Positions 53,273 to 62,876 of a stretch of 64,000 bases of DNA are shown piece by piece. The notes under the pieces were generated by a model, which saw only the letters and a list, made by a program, of their open reading frames with translations, was not told where the DNA came from and searched no databases. How positions within the stretch are numbered: position 1 is the first letter of the stretch; each line of letters starts with the position of its first letter. The translations under genes were made by a program, and so were the position numbers. Source of the DNA: Candidatus Koribacter versatilis Ellin345 (GTDB lineage: Bacteria; Acidobacteriota; Terriglobia; Terriglobales; Acidobacteriaceae); contig NC_008009.1 of NCBI RefSeq assembly GCF_000014005.1, forward strand, positions 3,286,001 to 3,350,000, read 5' to 3'.

Positions 53273-53794
53273 ATGAAATTTCGCAAAGCTCTTTTGATTG
53301 GCGCGCTGGCGCTGGTACCCCTGGCGCTATCGGCCAAAGTTGAAGTAGGACAGCCGGCCCCGGATTTCACGCTCACCTCGCAGGACGGCAACCAGGTTTC
53401 GCTGAGCCAGTTCAAGGGGCACTGGGTTGTGCTGTACTTCTATCCGAAGGACTTCACCAGTGGCTGCACGGTCGAGGCGCATAAATTCCAAGACGACCAG
53501 GACAAGTACAAAGCGCTGGATGCTGCGATTGTCGGCGTCAGCGTGGATACGGCGGATTCGCACAAGCAGTTCTGCACAAAAGAAGGCCTGACCTTCAAGC
53601 TGCTTGCCGATCCGACGGCAAAGGTTCCGGCAGAGTACGACTCGATCATGGAGTATCAAGGCACGAAGCTGGCCGCGCGCCACACGTTCCTGATTGATCC
53701 GAGCGGCAAGGTGGTCAAGTCGTACATGGAAGTGAATCCGAAGAACCACAGCGAGCAGGTTCTGGCGGATCTCGCGTCCCTGCAAAAGAAGTAG
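53273..53794 (+). CDS. Exported peroxiredoxin, BCP/AhpC-TSA family
   Basis: This 173-residue protein starts with a signal peptide (MKFRKALLIGALALVPLALSA), unusual for bacterioferritin-comigratory-type peroxiredoxins which are mostly cytosolic. Signatures: VGQPAPDFTLTSQDGN, peroxidatic Cys in FTSGCTVEAHKF, a second Cys in KQFCTKEGL and ADPTAKVPAEY. It would detoxify peroxides in the periplasm. ggagg lies 7 bases before ATG 53273. A copy of the 100-bp 3'-end element follows. Confidence 0.9.
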   Translation: MKFRKALLIGALALVPLALSAKVEVGQPAPDFTLTSQDGNQVSLSQFKGHWVVLYFYPKDFTSGCTVEAHKFQDDQDKYKALDAAIVGVSVDTADSHKQFCTKEGLTFKLLADPTAKVPAEYDSIMEYQGTKLAARHTFLIDPSGKVVKSYMEVNPKNHSEQVLADLASLQKK

Positions 53795-53808
53795 TTGCCT
53801 CGAAATTC

Positions 53809-53908
53809 GGGAGGGGGTACCCCCCTCCCCCCTCTCTTGTGTTTTCAGCAACTTAGAGTATGCAATCTCTGCAAATTCCTCTTTCTAAATACACTTAGAG
53901 GTAAATTC
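53809..53908 (+). repeat. 100-bp 3'-end element, copy B
   Basis: This is the reverse-complement counterpart of 15961-16060. It starts with the palindrome gggagggggtacccccctccc 14 bp after the peroxiredoxin stop and continues through gttttcagcaacttag to cttagaggtaaattc. Relative to the preceding gene it has the same orientation as copy A, with the GC palindrome first and the AT-rich part next. Confidence 0.7.
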
Positions 53909-53981
53909 CTCTCGGCGTAGCAGTTCGCTCGTGTTTTCGAGCCTTTTCCGCGCGTTATCAGATATTAAAAGCAAAATCCTT

Positions 53982-54089
53982 AACCACGAAGGACACGAAG
54001 GAATTTGGAGATATAGGGATTCGAATTCGTGGGAATTTCCGGGCGAAAGTGCGTGAAAAATGCGAGATGGGTGCGAATTCTTCGTGGTT
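53982..54089. repeat. Dispersed repeat with aaccacgaag inverted ends
   Basis: aaccacgaagg at 53982 is matched by cttcgtggtt at 54080-54089, over 108 bp. The wording aaccacgaaggacacgaagg is a common extragenic repeat in many bacterial genomes. From 54090 to 54437 no gene or further structure is seen. Confidence 0.5.
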
Positions 54090-54437
54090 TCGGCGGCAAC
54101 ATTCGCGGATTCGGGGAGGAATTTGCTGCCCCGAATAAAACAGCAGATCCCACGTCGGGCTGACGCCCTCCTCTGGATGACAAGAGGCGGCAGTGGAAAT
54201 GCGGGCTGCGGTGCTAGCTGGCTGCTTCGATTTTCAAAGAACTTCTGTTGTTGGCTGGGAGTGGCCCACTTGCGCATGGTAGCTGAGTCGTGGTGCGACT
54301 TATGTGACCGACGACACTTCTGGCTGTGTTGCTCGTCACGTATGCGCGTCGTCGCCTGGTAACTTCGGTATTTTCAGAATGGGACACAGAAGTGAACTAT
54401 GCACTGACAATCACAACGCCCGACTGGATAGTAGAAG

Positions 54438-55673
54438 GTGGTGCGAATTTCTTCTACGCTGGCGCGAGTTTGTCAGTTCCTGGTGCTCCTCTGCTTGTTG
54501 GCACCGCTATGCATGATAGGCGCGGAGAATGTTTCGCAGCAGAACGGCCTGCAACTCGCGGATGCTCCTCGGTCTTTGTTTCCACTTGTCGCGCGTGGCG
54601 GTGGCAGCGAGATTCGGTACATTGGCGCCATCTTCGCCGATGGAAAGTTTCGTGTGGGAGCGTTTGCAAGCGCGAACGCTCAGGAGCACGCGAACTTGTA
54701 CGACGGGACGACTCCCCTTTCGCGGCCTGCAGACGTTCCCCCGGCCGTCGAACTTCACCCGCGCGAGCAGGCTCGGGAGAACCTTTCTGCAAAGAACACG
54801 GCGCAGAAATCAGCTGCAGGGCGATCGGAAATTGTTGGGTTGCTTGACGAGGTTGTGACCGCGGTTTACGGCCGCGAGCAGAGCCTGATGGGGCCTACGT
54901 CTGTAACCACGGACCGCGACGGACGCGTGATCGTCTCTGATCCGGCTGCGCTATCGGTACATGTGTTCGATCCGATGCGACCTTTCCGCATCCTGGCTGG
55001 GACGCAATACCGACTCCAACATATCGGCCCAGTTGCCACGGATGCGGTGCGAAACATCTATGTCGCAGATCCGGTGCAGGGCGTGGTGGTGGAATTTGAT
55101 CGCGAGGGCAGGTATCTCGGCGAGATCGGGAGGCTCGGCGAGGGTGAAGGCATCTTTCACGAGCCAGTCGCAATGGCGGTTGATGTTCACCATTTCTTGT
55201 ACGTTGCGGATGCAGAGCGCGACATGGTTCTGATGGTGAACAGCGAGGGTAAAATCCTGCGACGTGCGGGCGGACGGCGCAAAGAGCTGGGCGTGAGTCT
55301 CGAACATCCGAGCGCGCTGGTGCTGAAGCATGACCAGTTGTTCGTACTGGACGCGAATGACACGCGCGTGCAGGTGTTCGATTCGCAGCTTCGACGGCGC
55401 ATGACATTTGATACCGGGTTAGGACCAGGGCACAGAACACTGGATCTAGACACTGCCGGAAATATCTATGTGAGCGATGGGCGCACGATTTACATATTTG
55501 ACGGAGAGGGACACCGGAAGGGCGAGTTTGGCCGGAAGGGCAGTCTTCGCGGGGAAATTAGCAGTGTAGCGGGGCTGTGGATCGACGAGAACGATCGCAT
55601 GTATGTGACGGATAAAGAGAATCGGCGCGTGGCGGTGTTTCAGATCAAGATGTTGGAAGACACGGCACATTGA
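54438..55673 (+). CDS. Exported NHL-repeat protein
   Basis: This 411-residue protein, GTG start, has a hydrophobic N-terminal signal (VCQFLVLLCLLAPLCMIG), then about 110 residues of unclear fold and a beta-propeller of about six NHL blades (LMGPTSVTTDRDGRVIVSDPAAL, IYVADPVQGVVVEFDREGRYLG, EPVAMAVDVHHFLYVADAERDM and others) up to the C-terminus. NHL propellers bind proteins, peptides or glycans. The function is unknown. There is no partner gene; its 3' side carries tandem hairpins. Confidence 0.82.
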   Translation: MVRISSTLARVCQFLVLLCLLAPLCMIGAENVSQQNGLQLADAPRSLFPLVARGGGSEIRYIGAIFADGKFRVGAFASANAQEHANLYDGTTPLSRPADVPPAVELHPREQARENLSAKNTAQKSAAGRSEIVGLLDEVVTAVYGREQSLMGPTSVTTDRDGRVIVSDPAALSVHVFDPMRPFRILAGTQYRLQHIGPVATDAVRNIYVADPVQGVVVEFDREGRYLGEIGRLGEGEGIFHEPVAMAVDVHHFLYVADAERDMVLMVNSEGKILRRAGGRRKELGVSLEHPSALVLKHDQLFVLDANDTRVQVFDSQLRRRMTFDTGLGPGHRTLDLDTAGNIYVSDGRTIYIFDGEGHRKGEFGRKGSLRGEISSVAGLWIDENDRMYVTDKENRRVAVFQIKMLEDTAH

Positions 55674-55679
55674 TGGCAG

Positions 55680-55827
55680 ACAGGGGCTAAAGCCCGTGTC
55701 TTTAGCGGAGCGGTTTCGGCATGGCTGAAGCCATGCCCTGATACAAGGCGTCGCAGTTTGGCAGGGTTGAAGCCAACGCCCTGATGCAAGGCATCGCAGT
55801 TTGGGCAGGATTGAAGCAACGCCCAAA
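55680..55827. repeat. Array of three REP-like hairpin units
   Basis: After a ggggctaaagcccgtg hairpin comes ggcatggc-tgaa-gccatgcc (55718-55737), then two direct copies of a 43-bp unit: atacaaggcgtcgcag and ggcagggttgaagccaacgccctg, then atgcaaggcatcgcag and gggcaggattgaagcaacgccc. Each unit can fold to a short stem around a tgaagc centre. No coding function is seen. Confidence 0.7.
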
Positions 55828-55860
55828 TAGAGCATTTGTCGAAGAGTTCGAGAAAGAACG

Positions 55861-55884
55861 AAGGCGGGCCATGAAGGCCGCCTT
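55861..55884 (-). terminator. Possible terminator for the RND operon
   Basis: aaggcgggcc-atgaa-ggccgcctt forms a stem of about nine pairs with one bulge, 22 bp beyond the permease stop. The T tract on the minus strand is weak (ccttcgttctttc). Confidence 0.45.
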
Positions 55885-55905
55885 TGGTTTGGTAGAAGGC
55901 GACAG

Positions 55906-58900
55906 TTAGTCGCCCTCGGGGTTCGGGATCGGCTCGACTGCGTTAATTGGGGCCGGAAGGAACGAGCGCACGATCACGTAAAGAATCGGGATGATGAAGA
56001 GGTTGAGGAAAGTGGAGATGATCATGCCGCCGAAGACGGTGGTGCCGACGGAGTTGCGTCCGGCGGAACCGGCGCCCGTAGCGAAGACCAGCGGGAGTAC
56101 GCCGAGGATGAACGCGATGGAGGTCATGAGAATCGGACGAAGGCGAAGACGCGCGGCTTCGACCGCGGATTCGAAGAGACCCATGCCTTTCATCTGTAAC
56201 TGCTCGGCAAATTCGACGATTAAGATCGCGTTTTTGCTGGCGAGACCGATCAACATCACCAGACCGATCTGGCAGTAAACATCGTTTTGCTGGCCACGGA
56301 GGAACTGCGCGCCAAGCGCGCCGAAGATGGCCATGGGCACGGCGAGCAAGATGATGAACGGCAGCACGAAGCTTTCGTACTGTGCGGAGAGAGTGAGATA
56401 GACGACGAGCAAGCCTAGCGCGAAGAGAATGATCGCCTGGCTGCCGGACTGAATTTCTTCGAGAGTGAGCCCGGTCCATTCAAACGTGTAGCCAACAGGG
56501 AGCGCTTGTTTCGCGAGGTCTTCCATGGCAGCAATCGCCTGGCCGGAACTGTAGCCGGGCGCGGCGGCGCCGTTGATCGCGGTGGTGCGGAAAATGTTGT
56601 AGTGCTCGATGACTGATGAGGTCGTAGTTTCCTTGACCGTCACGAGGTTATCGAGCGGGACCATCTGGCCGGAATCGGAGCGCACGTAGAACTCGCGGAG
56701 ATCGCGGGGTTGGCGGCGGTATTGCTCATCGGCCTGCACGTAGACGCGGTAGGAACGATTATTGAAATCGAAGTCGTTGACGTATTGCGAACCCATAAAG
56801 ACCTGGAGGGCCGACGATATTTCGGTAAACGAGACACCGAGGCTCTTGGCTTTTTCGCGGTCGACGTTGACCTCGAACTGCGGATCGCGCGCGCTAAAGG
56901 TGGAGAAGAGGCCGGTGAGTTCCTTGCGGCCGCGGGCCTTCATGAGGAAACCGTTCAGCACATTCTGCATGTCCTCAAGCGAACCGGAACCAGTCTGCTC
57001 GAGTTGAAATTGGAAGCCGCCGAACGCGCCGAGACCTTGAATGGCGGGCGGTGCGAGCGGGATGACCAGCGCGTCAGGAATGGAGAGAAGCGGGCCGCGT
57101 ACGGAATTCAGGACGGCGGCTGCGGTGTGCTGATTTCCTTTTCGTTCACCGAACGGACGCAGGTTCGCGAAGATCATGGCGCGGTTGGGCGCCGCTCCGG
57201 TGAAGCTGAAACCCGGGACGGCGAAGACACCATTGATGTCATGATTCGCGGCGAGAATCGCGGCGGCAGCGCGAGTTTTCTGTGTCGTGTACTCGAGCGA
57301 AGCGCCTTCCGGCGTTTGCACGAGCGCCATGAGGTAGCCCTGATCTTCGTCGGGGACAAAGCTCGTTGGCACGATTCGATAGATGTACCAGGCTGCGACC
57401 AGTCCGAGCACGAAGACAGCGAAGACTGGGAGCTTGGCGCGTTCCAACTTCTGCAAGATTCCGGTATACCCCTTGGTGCCGCCAGAGATGATGGCGTTGA
57501 ATCCGCGAAAAATCGGGTTCTTCTTCTCGCTGCTATGACGCAGCAACAACGCGGACAGCGCTGGTGTAAGCGTGAGCGCGTTGAATGCCGAAAGGCCAAT
57601 GGAGAAAGCGATGGTAAGGGCGAACTGCTGGTAGAGGCGGCCCGTTGATCCCGGGAACAACGAGATCGGGATGAAGACGGCGATAAGCACGAGCGACGTT
57701 GCGATAACGGCGCTGGTGACTTCGCCCATGGCGACTTCAGAGGCACGACGCGGATCGCGAATGCCTTCTTCGAGGTGGCGCTCGACGTTCTCGATGACGA
57801 CGATAGCGTCGTCCACGACGAGGCCGGTGGCGAGCGTAATGCCGAAGAGGGTGAGGGTGTTGATGGAGAAACCGAAGAGCTTGACGAACGCAAATGTGCC
57901 GATCAGCGAGACCGGGATGGTGATGGCTGGAATGAGCGTGCTGCGCCAGCTCTGGAGGAAGAGGAAGATCACGAGAATGACGATAATGATGGCTTCCACG
58001 AGGGTCGTGAGCACTTCGCGGATGGATTCACCGACGGCGGTGGTGGTGTCGAAGGCGATCTGGTACTTCAGTCCCGGCGGGAATTTTGCCGAGAGGCGGC
58101 TCAGTTCGTCTTTAACGGCCTTGTCCACATCGAGCGCGTTGGCGGTAGAAAGCTGCTGGACGCCGATACCGATGGCATCGTAGCCGTTGTACGAGAGGTT
58201 GCCGGCGTAGCTTTCGGCACCAAGTTCGGCGCGGCCGACATCGCGTAGCTGGACCAAAGATCCGTCGGCGCCGCGTTTCAGGATGATTGCTTCGAATTCC
58301 TTGGCCTCGCGGAGACGTCCGACAGCTCGAACGCTGATCTGGAAGTTCTGGCCTTTGGCGATCGGGGCCTGGCCGACTTGTCCGGCAGCAACCTGGACGT
58401 TTTGCTCACGGAGAGCGTTCACGACGTCTTGTGCGGTCAGGCTGCGCTTGGCAAGGCGAACGGGATCGAGCCAGAGGCGCATGGCGTACTTGCGCTCGCC
58501 AAAGATGATGACGTCGCCGACGCCCTTGATGCGCTTCAGCGCGTCGCGCACGTAGAGGTCGAGATAGTTGCTGATGAAGAGCTGATCGTACTGACCTTTG
58601 TCGGAGTAGAAGCCGGCGGCCATGATGAAGGTGCCGGAGTTCTTTCCGACGGTGACGCCGGTCTGCTGAACTTCCGCAGGGAGACGGCCGAGAGCGCTGG
58701 AGGCGCGGTTTTGCACGTCAACCGCAGCGATGTCGAGATTGCGCTCGAGATGGAAGGTCGCGGTGATCTGGCTGGTGCCGTCGTTGCCGCTGACGGAACT
58801 GATGTAGTTCATGCCCTCGGCGCCGTTGATGGCCTGTTCGAGGAGAGTGGTGACACTGGTTTCGACGGCCTGCGAGTTCGCGCCGTTATAGAACGCGGTG

Positions 58901-59037
58901 ACGGTTACTTGCGGCGGGGCGAGTTGCGGGAACTGCGCGATGGGCAGCGTGGGGATCGCGATGGCACCGGCGAGGATGATCAGCAGCGAACAGACCGTCG
59001 CGAAGACCGGGCGGCGGATGAAGAAATTGACAAACAT
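55906..59037 (-). CDS. RND efflux permease, AcrB/MexB (HAE1) family
   Basis: This 1043-residue inner-membrane proton-drug antiporter has full family length. It starts MFVNFFIRRPVFATVCSLLIILAGAIA, shows twelve expected membrane helices in two halves, the proton-relay acids in GLVVDDAIVVIENVERHLEEG (about residues 400-420), and GPLGAFGG-like and FEWTGLTLEEIQSG motifs in the porter region. It pairs with the membrane-fusion protein gene 15 bp upstream. No outer-membrane channel (TolC/OprM) gene is present nearby, so one must be encoded elsewhere. Confidence 0.95.
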   Translation of the reverse strand: MFVNFFIRRPVFATVCSLLIILAGAIAIPTLPIAQFPQLAPPQVTVTAFYNGANSQAVETSVTTLLEQAINGAEGMNYISSVSGNDGTSQITATFHLERNLDIAAVDVQNRASSALGRLPAEVQQTGVTVGKNSGTFIMAAGFYSDKGQYDQLFISNYLDLYVRDALKRIKGVGDVIIFGERKYAMRLWLDPVRLAKRSLTAQDVVNALREQNVQVAAGQVGQAPIAKGQNFQISVRAVGRLREAKEFEAIILKRGADGSLVQLRDVGRAELGAESYAGNLSYNGYDAIGIGVQQLSTANALDVDKAVKDELSRLSAKFPPGLKYQIAFDTTTAVGESIREVLTTLVEAIIIVILVIFLFLQSWRSTLIPAITIPVSLIGTFAFVKLFGFSINTLTLFGITLATGLVVDDAIVVIENVERHLEEGIRDPRRASEVAMGEVTSAVIATSLVLIAVFIPISLFPGSTGRLYQQFALTIAFSIGLSAFNALTLTPALSALLLRHSSEKKNPIFRGFNAIISGGTKGYTGILQKLERAKLPVFAVFVLGLVAAWYIYRIVPTSFVPDEDQGYLMALVQTPEGASLEYTTQKTRAAAAILAANHDINGVFAVPGFSFTGAAPNRAMIFANLRPFGERKGNQHTAAAVLNSVRGPLLSIPDALVIPLAPPAIQGLGAFGGFQFQLEQTGSGSLEDMQNVLNGFLMKARGRKELTGLFSTFSARDPQFEVNVDREKAKSLGVSFTEISSALQVFMGSQYVNDFDFNNRSYRVYVQADEQYRRQPRDLREFYVRSDSGQMVPLDNLVTVKETTTSSVIEHYNIFRTTAINGAAAPGYSSGQAIAAMEDLAKQALPVGYTFEWTGLTLEEIQSGSQAIILFALGLLVVYLTLSAQYESFVLPFIILLAVPMAIFGALGAQFLRGQQNDVYCQIGLVMLIGLASKNAILIVEFAEQLQMKGMGLFESAVEAARLRLRPILMTSIAFILGVLPLVFATGAGSAGRNSVGTTVFGGMIISTFLNLFIIPILYVIVRSFLPAPINAVEPIPNPEGD

Positions 59038-59052
59038 AAATGTGTCTCCGCG

Positions 59053-60183
59053 CTAGGACTGCGGACCTGCCGCAGATGGCGCAGCCGGATTCTGGCTGGC
59101 AGTTTCGGGAACTATGGGCATGCCGTCCACCAGCATGTTGACGCTGCTGACGATGACCTTGTCGCCGGGGCTGATGCCGCCGAGCACGGTGTAGCTGTTG
59201 CCGACGATCTCACCGAGTTGCACCGAGCGCTGCTGAGCGACGGCCTGGCCCTTGTTGTCGCCAACGACGAACGCGAAGGTCGCTCCGCCGATGCGCGAAA
59301 CCGCGGTGACGGGCAGAGTGGGACGCGAGACGGATTTCCAGATCACGCGCGCGTGGATGACTTGATCGTTGCGGAAGTCGCTGCTCGCGGGAACGTTGGC
59401 CTTCACGAGGAGCAATTGAGTCGCGGGATCGACACGCGGCGAGATGAAAGAGATCGTGGTCGCAACGGTCTTGCCATCGGAGGTAGCGAGGGTTACGGGC
59501 ATGCCTTGCTTCACGTCGGCCGATTTTTCTGCGGGGACGGAGATATAGGCTTCGAGGCCGGCGCCGGTGTCGAGCGTTGTGAGCACGGTAGCGACAGTGA
59601 CGCGATCGCCGACACGAACGGGGATGTCACCAACGATGCCGGCGGTGGGAGCGTAGACCGAGAAGTAGTGGAGCTGGACTTTCTGCTGCTTGACGGTCTC
59701 ATCCATGGCAGTAAGGTCGGCCTTGGCGGCGTCGTAGGAGGTCAGCGCCTGGTCGAGGTCCTGTCGGCTGATGACGCCCGCCGCATAGAGACCCTTACGA
59801 CGTTCGAGTTCCTTGGAAGCCCAATCGAGATTAGCGCGCTTGGAATTCGCGTTGGCTTCCTGCGAACTGACAGTCGCGGCCTGACGGCGGGGATCGATTT
59901 CCATCAGCACTTGGCCGGGCTGAACGTGCTGGCCGGACTTTACAAAAATTTGCGTGATCTGACCTTCGACTTCGGGCTGGAGGATGGATGAGCCGCGCGA
60001 TTTAATCGTGGCAAGATACTCGGTGAAGTCGCCGACGTTCTGCGCCAGCGCGGGCTGTGTTTGCACGTGCATCGCCGGGAAGCCCTGCGGTGCACCGCCC
60101 TGCGCGGAGCGGCCACAAGCCGAGAGCACTGCAAGGCCGAGAGCGGCAAGAAGTGCGGTGGAAATGATTGGGAACTTTGGCAT
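59053..60183 (-). CDS. RND efflux periplasmic adaptor (membrane-fusion protein), lipoprotein
   Basis: This 376-residue protein starts MPKFPIISTALLAALGLAVLSACGRS with a lipobox LSAC, so it is lipid-anchored. It has the adaptor order: lipoyl-like domain halves (QPEVEGQITQIFVKSGQHVQPGQVL, then TAGIVGDIPVRVGD), a coiled-coil hairpin between them, a beta-barrel and a membrane-proximal domain. ATG 60183 is preceded by aggag. It links the downstream RND pump to an outer-membrane channel. Confidence 0.94.
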   Translation of the reverse strand: MPKFPIISTALLAALGLAVLSACGRSAQGGAPQGFPAMHVQTQPALAQNVGDFTEYLATIKSRGSSILQPEVEGQITQIFVKSGQHVQPGQVLMEIDPRRQAATVSSQEANANSKRANLDWASKELERRKGLYAAGVISRQDLDQALTSYDAAKADLTAMDETVKQQKVQLHYFSVYAPTAGIVGDIPVRVGDRVTVATVLTTLDTGAGLEAYISVPAEKSADVKQGMPVTLATSDGKTVATTISFISPRVDPATQLLLVKANVPASSDFRNDQVIHARVIWKSVSRPTLPVTAVSRIGGATFAFVVGDNKGQAVAQQRSVQLGEIVGNSYTVLGGISPGDKVIVSSVNMLVDGMPIVPETASQNPAAPSAAGPQS

Positions 60184-60426
60184 ATCGCTCCTGAAACAAG
60201 CCGTCACTCTATGATCGAACGAGGCGTGACGGTGAAGACACACAGCGGAAATTTTAAGTCCGATGGGTTGGGCCGTGCGGCAGATTCGTTTTTCTTTCGC
60301 TGCCTAAAAGTCCAGTTTACGTGAAACGCAAGGTCAAGTGGGAGGCGCGGGTTAATTCTTCCAAATTCTTGGGATGAAGGAGGATAGCTGTGTCTTATCG
60401 TGTCGCGATAAATAAGATTTGCCGGC

Positions 60427-60435
60427 TGCTATAAT
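60427..60435 (+). promoter_or_regulatory. Extended -10 promoter upstream of the M28 peptidase gene
   Basis: tgctataat is a full extended -10 box (TGn plus TATAAT), 57 bases before the start codon. No -35 box is convincing, as is usual for this type. Nothing else is seen in 60184-60491. Confidence 0.55.
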
Positions 60436-60491
60436 CGCGCCAATTTCGGGCAGGTGATTTCTTTGCAGCCCAATTCATCATGGAGAATTTC

Positions 60492-62765
60492 ATGCAAGTT
60501 CGTCGCGCATTGATCGCGTCGCTGCTTTGCTGCGCGGTGGTTCCGCTACCGGCGCAGACTTCGGCCCCGGCGCTCGCAGGATATTCGGCGCAGAATTCGG
60601 CGTCTGAGCAGCAGTGGGAAGAGAAATTCCGGGCGATTCCCTCCCCCGATAACCTGAAGAACTACATGCAGCGCCTGAGCGCGCGTCCGCACCACGTGGG
60701 CTCGCCCTATGACAAGGACAATGCCGAGTGGATGCTGGCGCAGTTCAAGTCGTGGGGACTGGATGCGCATATCGAAGAGTTCGACGTGCTCTTCCCGACG
60801 CCGAAGGAGCGCTCTGTCGAGTTGATTGAGCCGACACACTTTGTGGCGAAACTGCAGGAGTCGGCGGTGAATGGAGATCCGACTTCGAGCCAGCAGAAAG
60901 AACAGTTGCCGACATATAACGCGTACTCGGCGGATGGCGACGTCACCGGGCCGCTGGTGTATGTGAACTACGGCATGCGCGAGGACTACGAGAAGCTGGA
61001 GCGGCTGGGCGTTTCGGTGAAGGGCGCAATCGTCATCGCACGTTACGGCGGCGGCTGGCGCGGCATTAAGCCGAAGGTTGCGGCGGAGCACGGCGCGGTG
61101 GGCTGCATTATTTATTCCGACCCGAAAGACGATGGATACTCGGAAGGTGATGTATTTCCGAAGGGCGCGTTCCGTCCGTCGGATGGCGTTCAACGCGGAA
61201 GCGTCGAGGACACGGACTATCCGGGCGATCCGCTGACGCCGGGCGTTGGCGCGACGAAAGATGCGAAGCGGCTGACGGTGAAGGAGTCGCCGGTAATCCA
61301 GAAGATCCCGGTGCTGCCGATATCCTATGGCGATGCGCAGCCGCTGATGCAAGCGATCCAGGGGCCGGATGTTCCGCAGGAATGGCGCGGCGGGCTGCCG
61401 ATTACCTATCACGTGGGGCCGGGGCCGGCGAAAGTGCACCTCAAGATGTTCTCCAACTGGGACATCAAGCCGGTGTATGACGTGATCGCGAAGATTCCGG
61501 GCTCGGAATTTCCGGATGAGTGGGTTATTCGCGGGAACCATCATGATGCGTGGGTGAATGGCGCGGAAGACCCGCTCTCGGGCATGGTCGCGCTTATGGA
61601 AGAAGCGCGCTCGATGGGCGAACTGCTGAAGCAGGGATGGAAGCCGAAGCGCACGATCATCTTCTGCGCGTGGGACGGTGAGGAACCGGGACTGCTCGGT
61701 TCGACCGAGTGGGTGGAGACGCATGCCCAGGAACTGACCGAGCACGCGGTGATGTATGTGAACTCGGATTCCAACGGTCGCGGCTGGTTGTTTGCTTCGG
61801 GCTCGCACTCGCTTGAGCATTTCGTGAACGACGTCGCGAAGACCGTGCAGGACCCTGAGACCAAGAAAACTGCGTGGGAGCGGTCGCGGCTGGTGCGCAT
61901 ATCGCGCGCGAAGGGCGACGAACGTGGTGAGGTCAGGAGCCGTCCGGACACGCGAATTGGCTCGCTGGGCGATGGTTCGGATTACGCATCGTTCCTCGAT
62001 CACCTGGGCGTGGCCGCGCTGAATATTGGCTACGGCGGCGAGACCGATGGCGGTATCTATCACTCCATCTACGACGATTTCTACTGGTATACGCACTTCG
62101 GCGATCCGAGCTTCCAGTACGGACGTGCGTTGTCGCAGACCGGTGGAACGCTGGTGATGCGGATGGCGGATGCGGATGTGCTTCCCTTCCAGTTCACAAA
62201 TGCCGCCGAGACCGTTGGCAGGTTCGTGAATGAATTGAAGAAGCAGCTGAAGGAGAAGCAGGACGAAATCGCCGAATTGAACACAGAGATTGATGAAGGT
62301 ATGTTCACGGCGACGGCGGACCCGACCAAGAAATTTGTGCCTCCGCCGAAGGAGCAGGTGCCTCCGTTCTTGAACTTCGCGCCGCTGGATAACGCGGTGG
62401 TGACCTTCAAGAAGAGCGCCGAACGTTACGACAAGGCAATGAAGGCGCTCGTCAAGGCCGGCTTGCCGACTGGCGACAAAACAGCCGAGCTGAACAAGTT
62501 GCTCATCCAGAGCGAGCGTGCGTACACAAATGCACAGGGGCTTGCGGAGCGGCCGTGGTTCAAGCACATGATCTATGCACCGGGCGCTTACACCGGCTAC
62601 GGCGTCAAGACGATTCCAACCGTGCATGAGCCGATGGACGCGAAGAAGTGGGCGCAGGCAGATGCCGGCGTACCAGCAGCAGCCAAGGCAATTGAGGACG
62701 AAGCCAAGCTGGTGGACTCCGCGGCGGAAGCGGTGGAGAAGTTGGCGGGCGAGGCTGGAAAGTAG
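60492..62765 (+). CDS. Exported M28-family zinc peptidase, glutamate-carboxypeptidase-like
   Basis: This is about 757 residues from ATG 60492, which has tggaga 5 bases upstream; ATG 60480 is the alternative. Signal peptide MQVRRALIASLLCCAVVPLPAQ. It contains an inserted PA domain (about residues 150-260, VNYGMREDYEKLERLGVSVKGAIVIARYGG), a M28 core with zinc ligands in GNHHDAWVNGAEDPLSG, the catalytic pair in CAWDGEEPGLLGSTEW, and further ligands in YVNSDSNGRGW and GGIYHSIYDDF, and a C-terminal helical dimerisation domain. It likely trims peptides outside the cytoplasm. Confidence 0.93.
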   Translation: MQVRRALIASLLCCAVVPLPAQTSAPALAGYSAQNSASEQQWEEKFRAIPSPDNLKNYMQRLSARPHHVGSPYDKDNAEWMLAQFKSWGLDAHIEEFDVLFPTPKERSVELIEPTHFVAKLQESAVNGDPTSSQQKEQLPTYNAYSADGDVTGPLVYVNYGMREDYEKLERLGVSVKGAIVIARYGGGWRGIKPKVAAEHGAVGCIIYSDPKDDGYSEGDVFPKGAFRPSDGVQRGSVEDTDYPGDPLTPGVGATKDAKRLTVKESPVIQKIPVLPISYGDAQPLMQAIQGPDVPQEWRGGLPITYHVGPGPAKVHLKMFSNWDIKPVYDVIAKIPGSEFPDEWVIRGNHHDAWVNGAEDPLSGMVALMEEARSMGELLKQGWKPKRTIIFCAWDGEEPGLLGSTEWVETHAQELTEHAVMYVNSDSNGRGWLFASGSHSLEHFVNDVAKTVQDPETKKTAWERSRLVRISRAKGDERGEVRSRPDTRIGSLGDGSDYASFLDHLGVAALNIGYGGETDGGIYHSIYDDFYWYTHFGDPSFQYGRALSQTGGTLVMRMADADVLPFQFTNAAETVGRFVNELKKQLKEKQDEIAELNTEIDEGMFTATADPTKKFVPPPKEQVPPFLNFAPLDNAVVTFKKSAERYDKAMKALVKAGLPTGDKTAELNKLLIQSERAYTNAQGLAERPWFKHMIYAPGAYTGYGVKTIPTVHEPMDAKKWAQADAGVPAAAKAIEDEAKLVDSAAEAVEKLAGEAGK

Positions 62766-62786
62766 AAACTCACACAGTAAAAATAA

Positions 62787-62809
62787 GGGGCCGTATTGGC
62801 CCCTTTTTT
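62787..62809 (+). terminator. Intrinsic terminator after the M28 peptidase gene
   Basis: ggggcc-gtatt-ggcccc followed by six T residues. Confidence 0.88.
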
Positions 62810-62876
62810 GTTGCTCCGTTACAATCGTCGGCCTAAGTGGGTTAGCGCTCTTCTTCATTGGGGAAACATCTTGAGA

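Noticed and set aside
58378-59991. A 537-codon open frame antisense to the RND pump and adaptor
   Set aside because: It spans the boundary between two well-supported genes on the other strand and has no domain signature.
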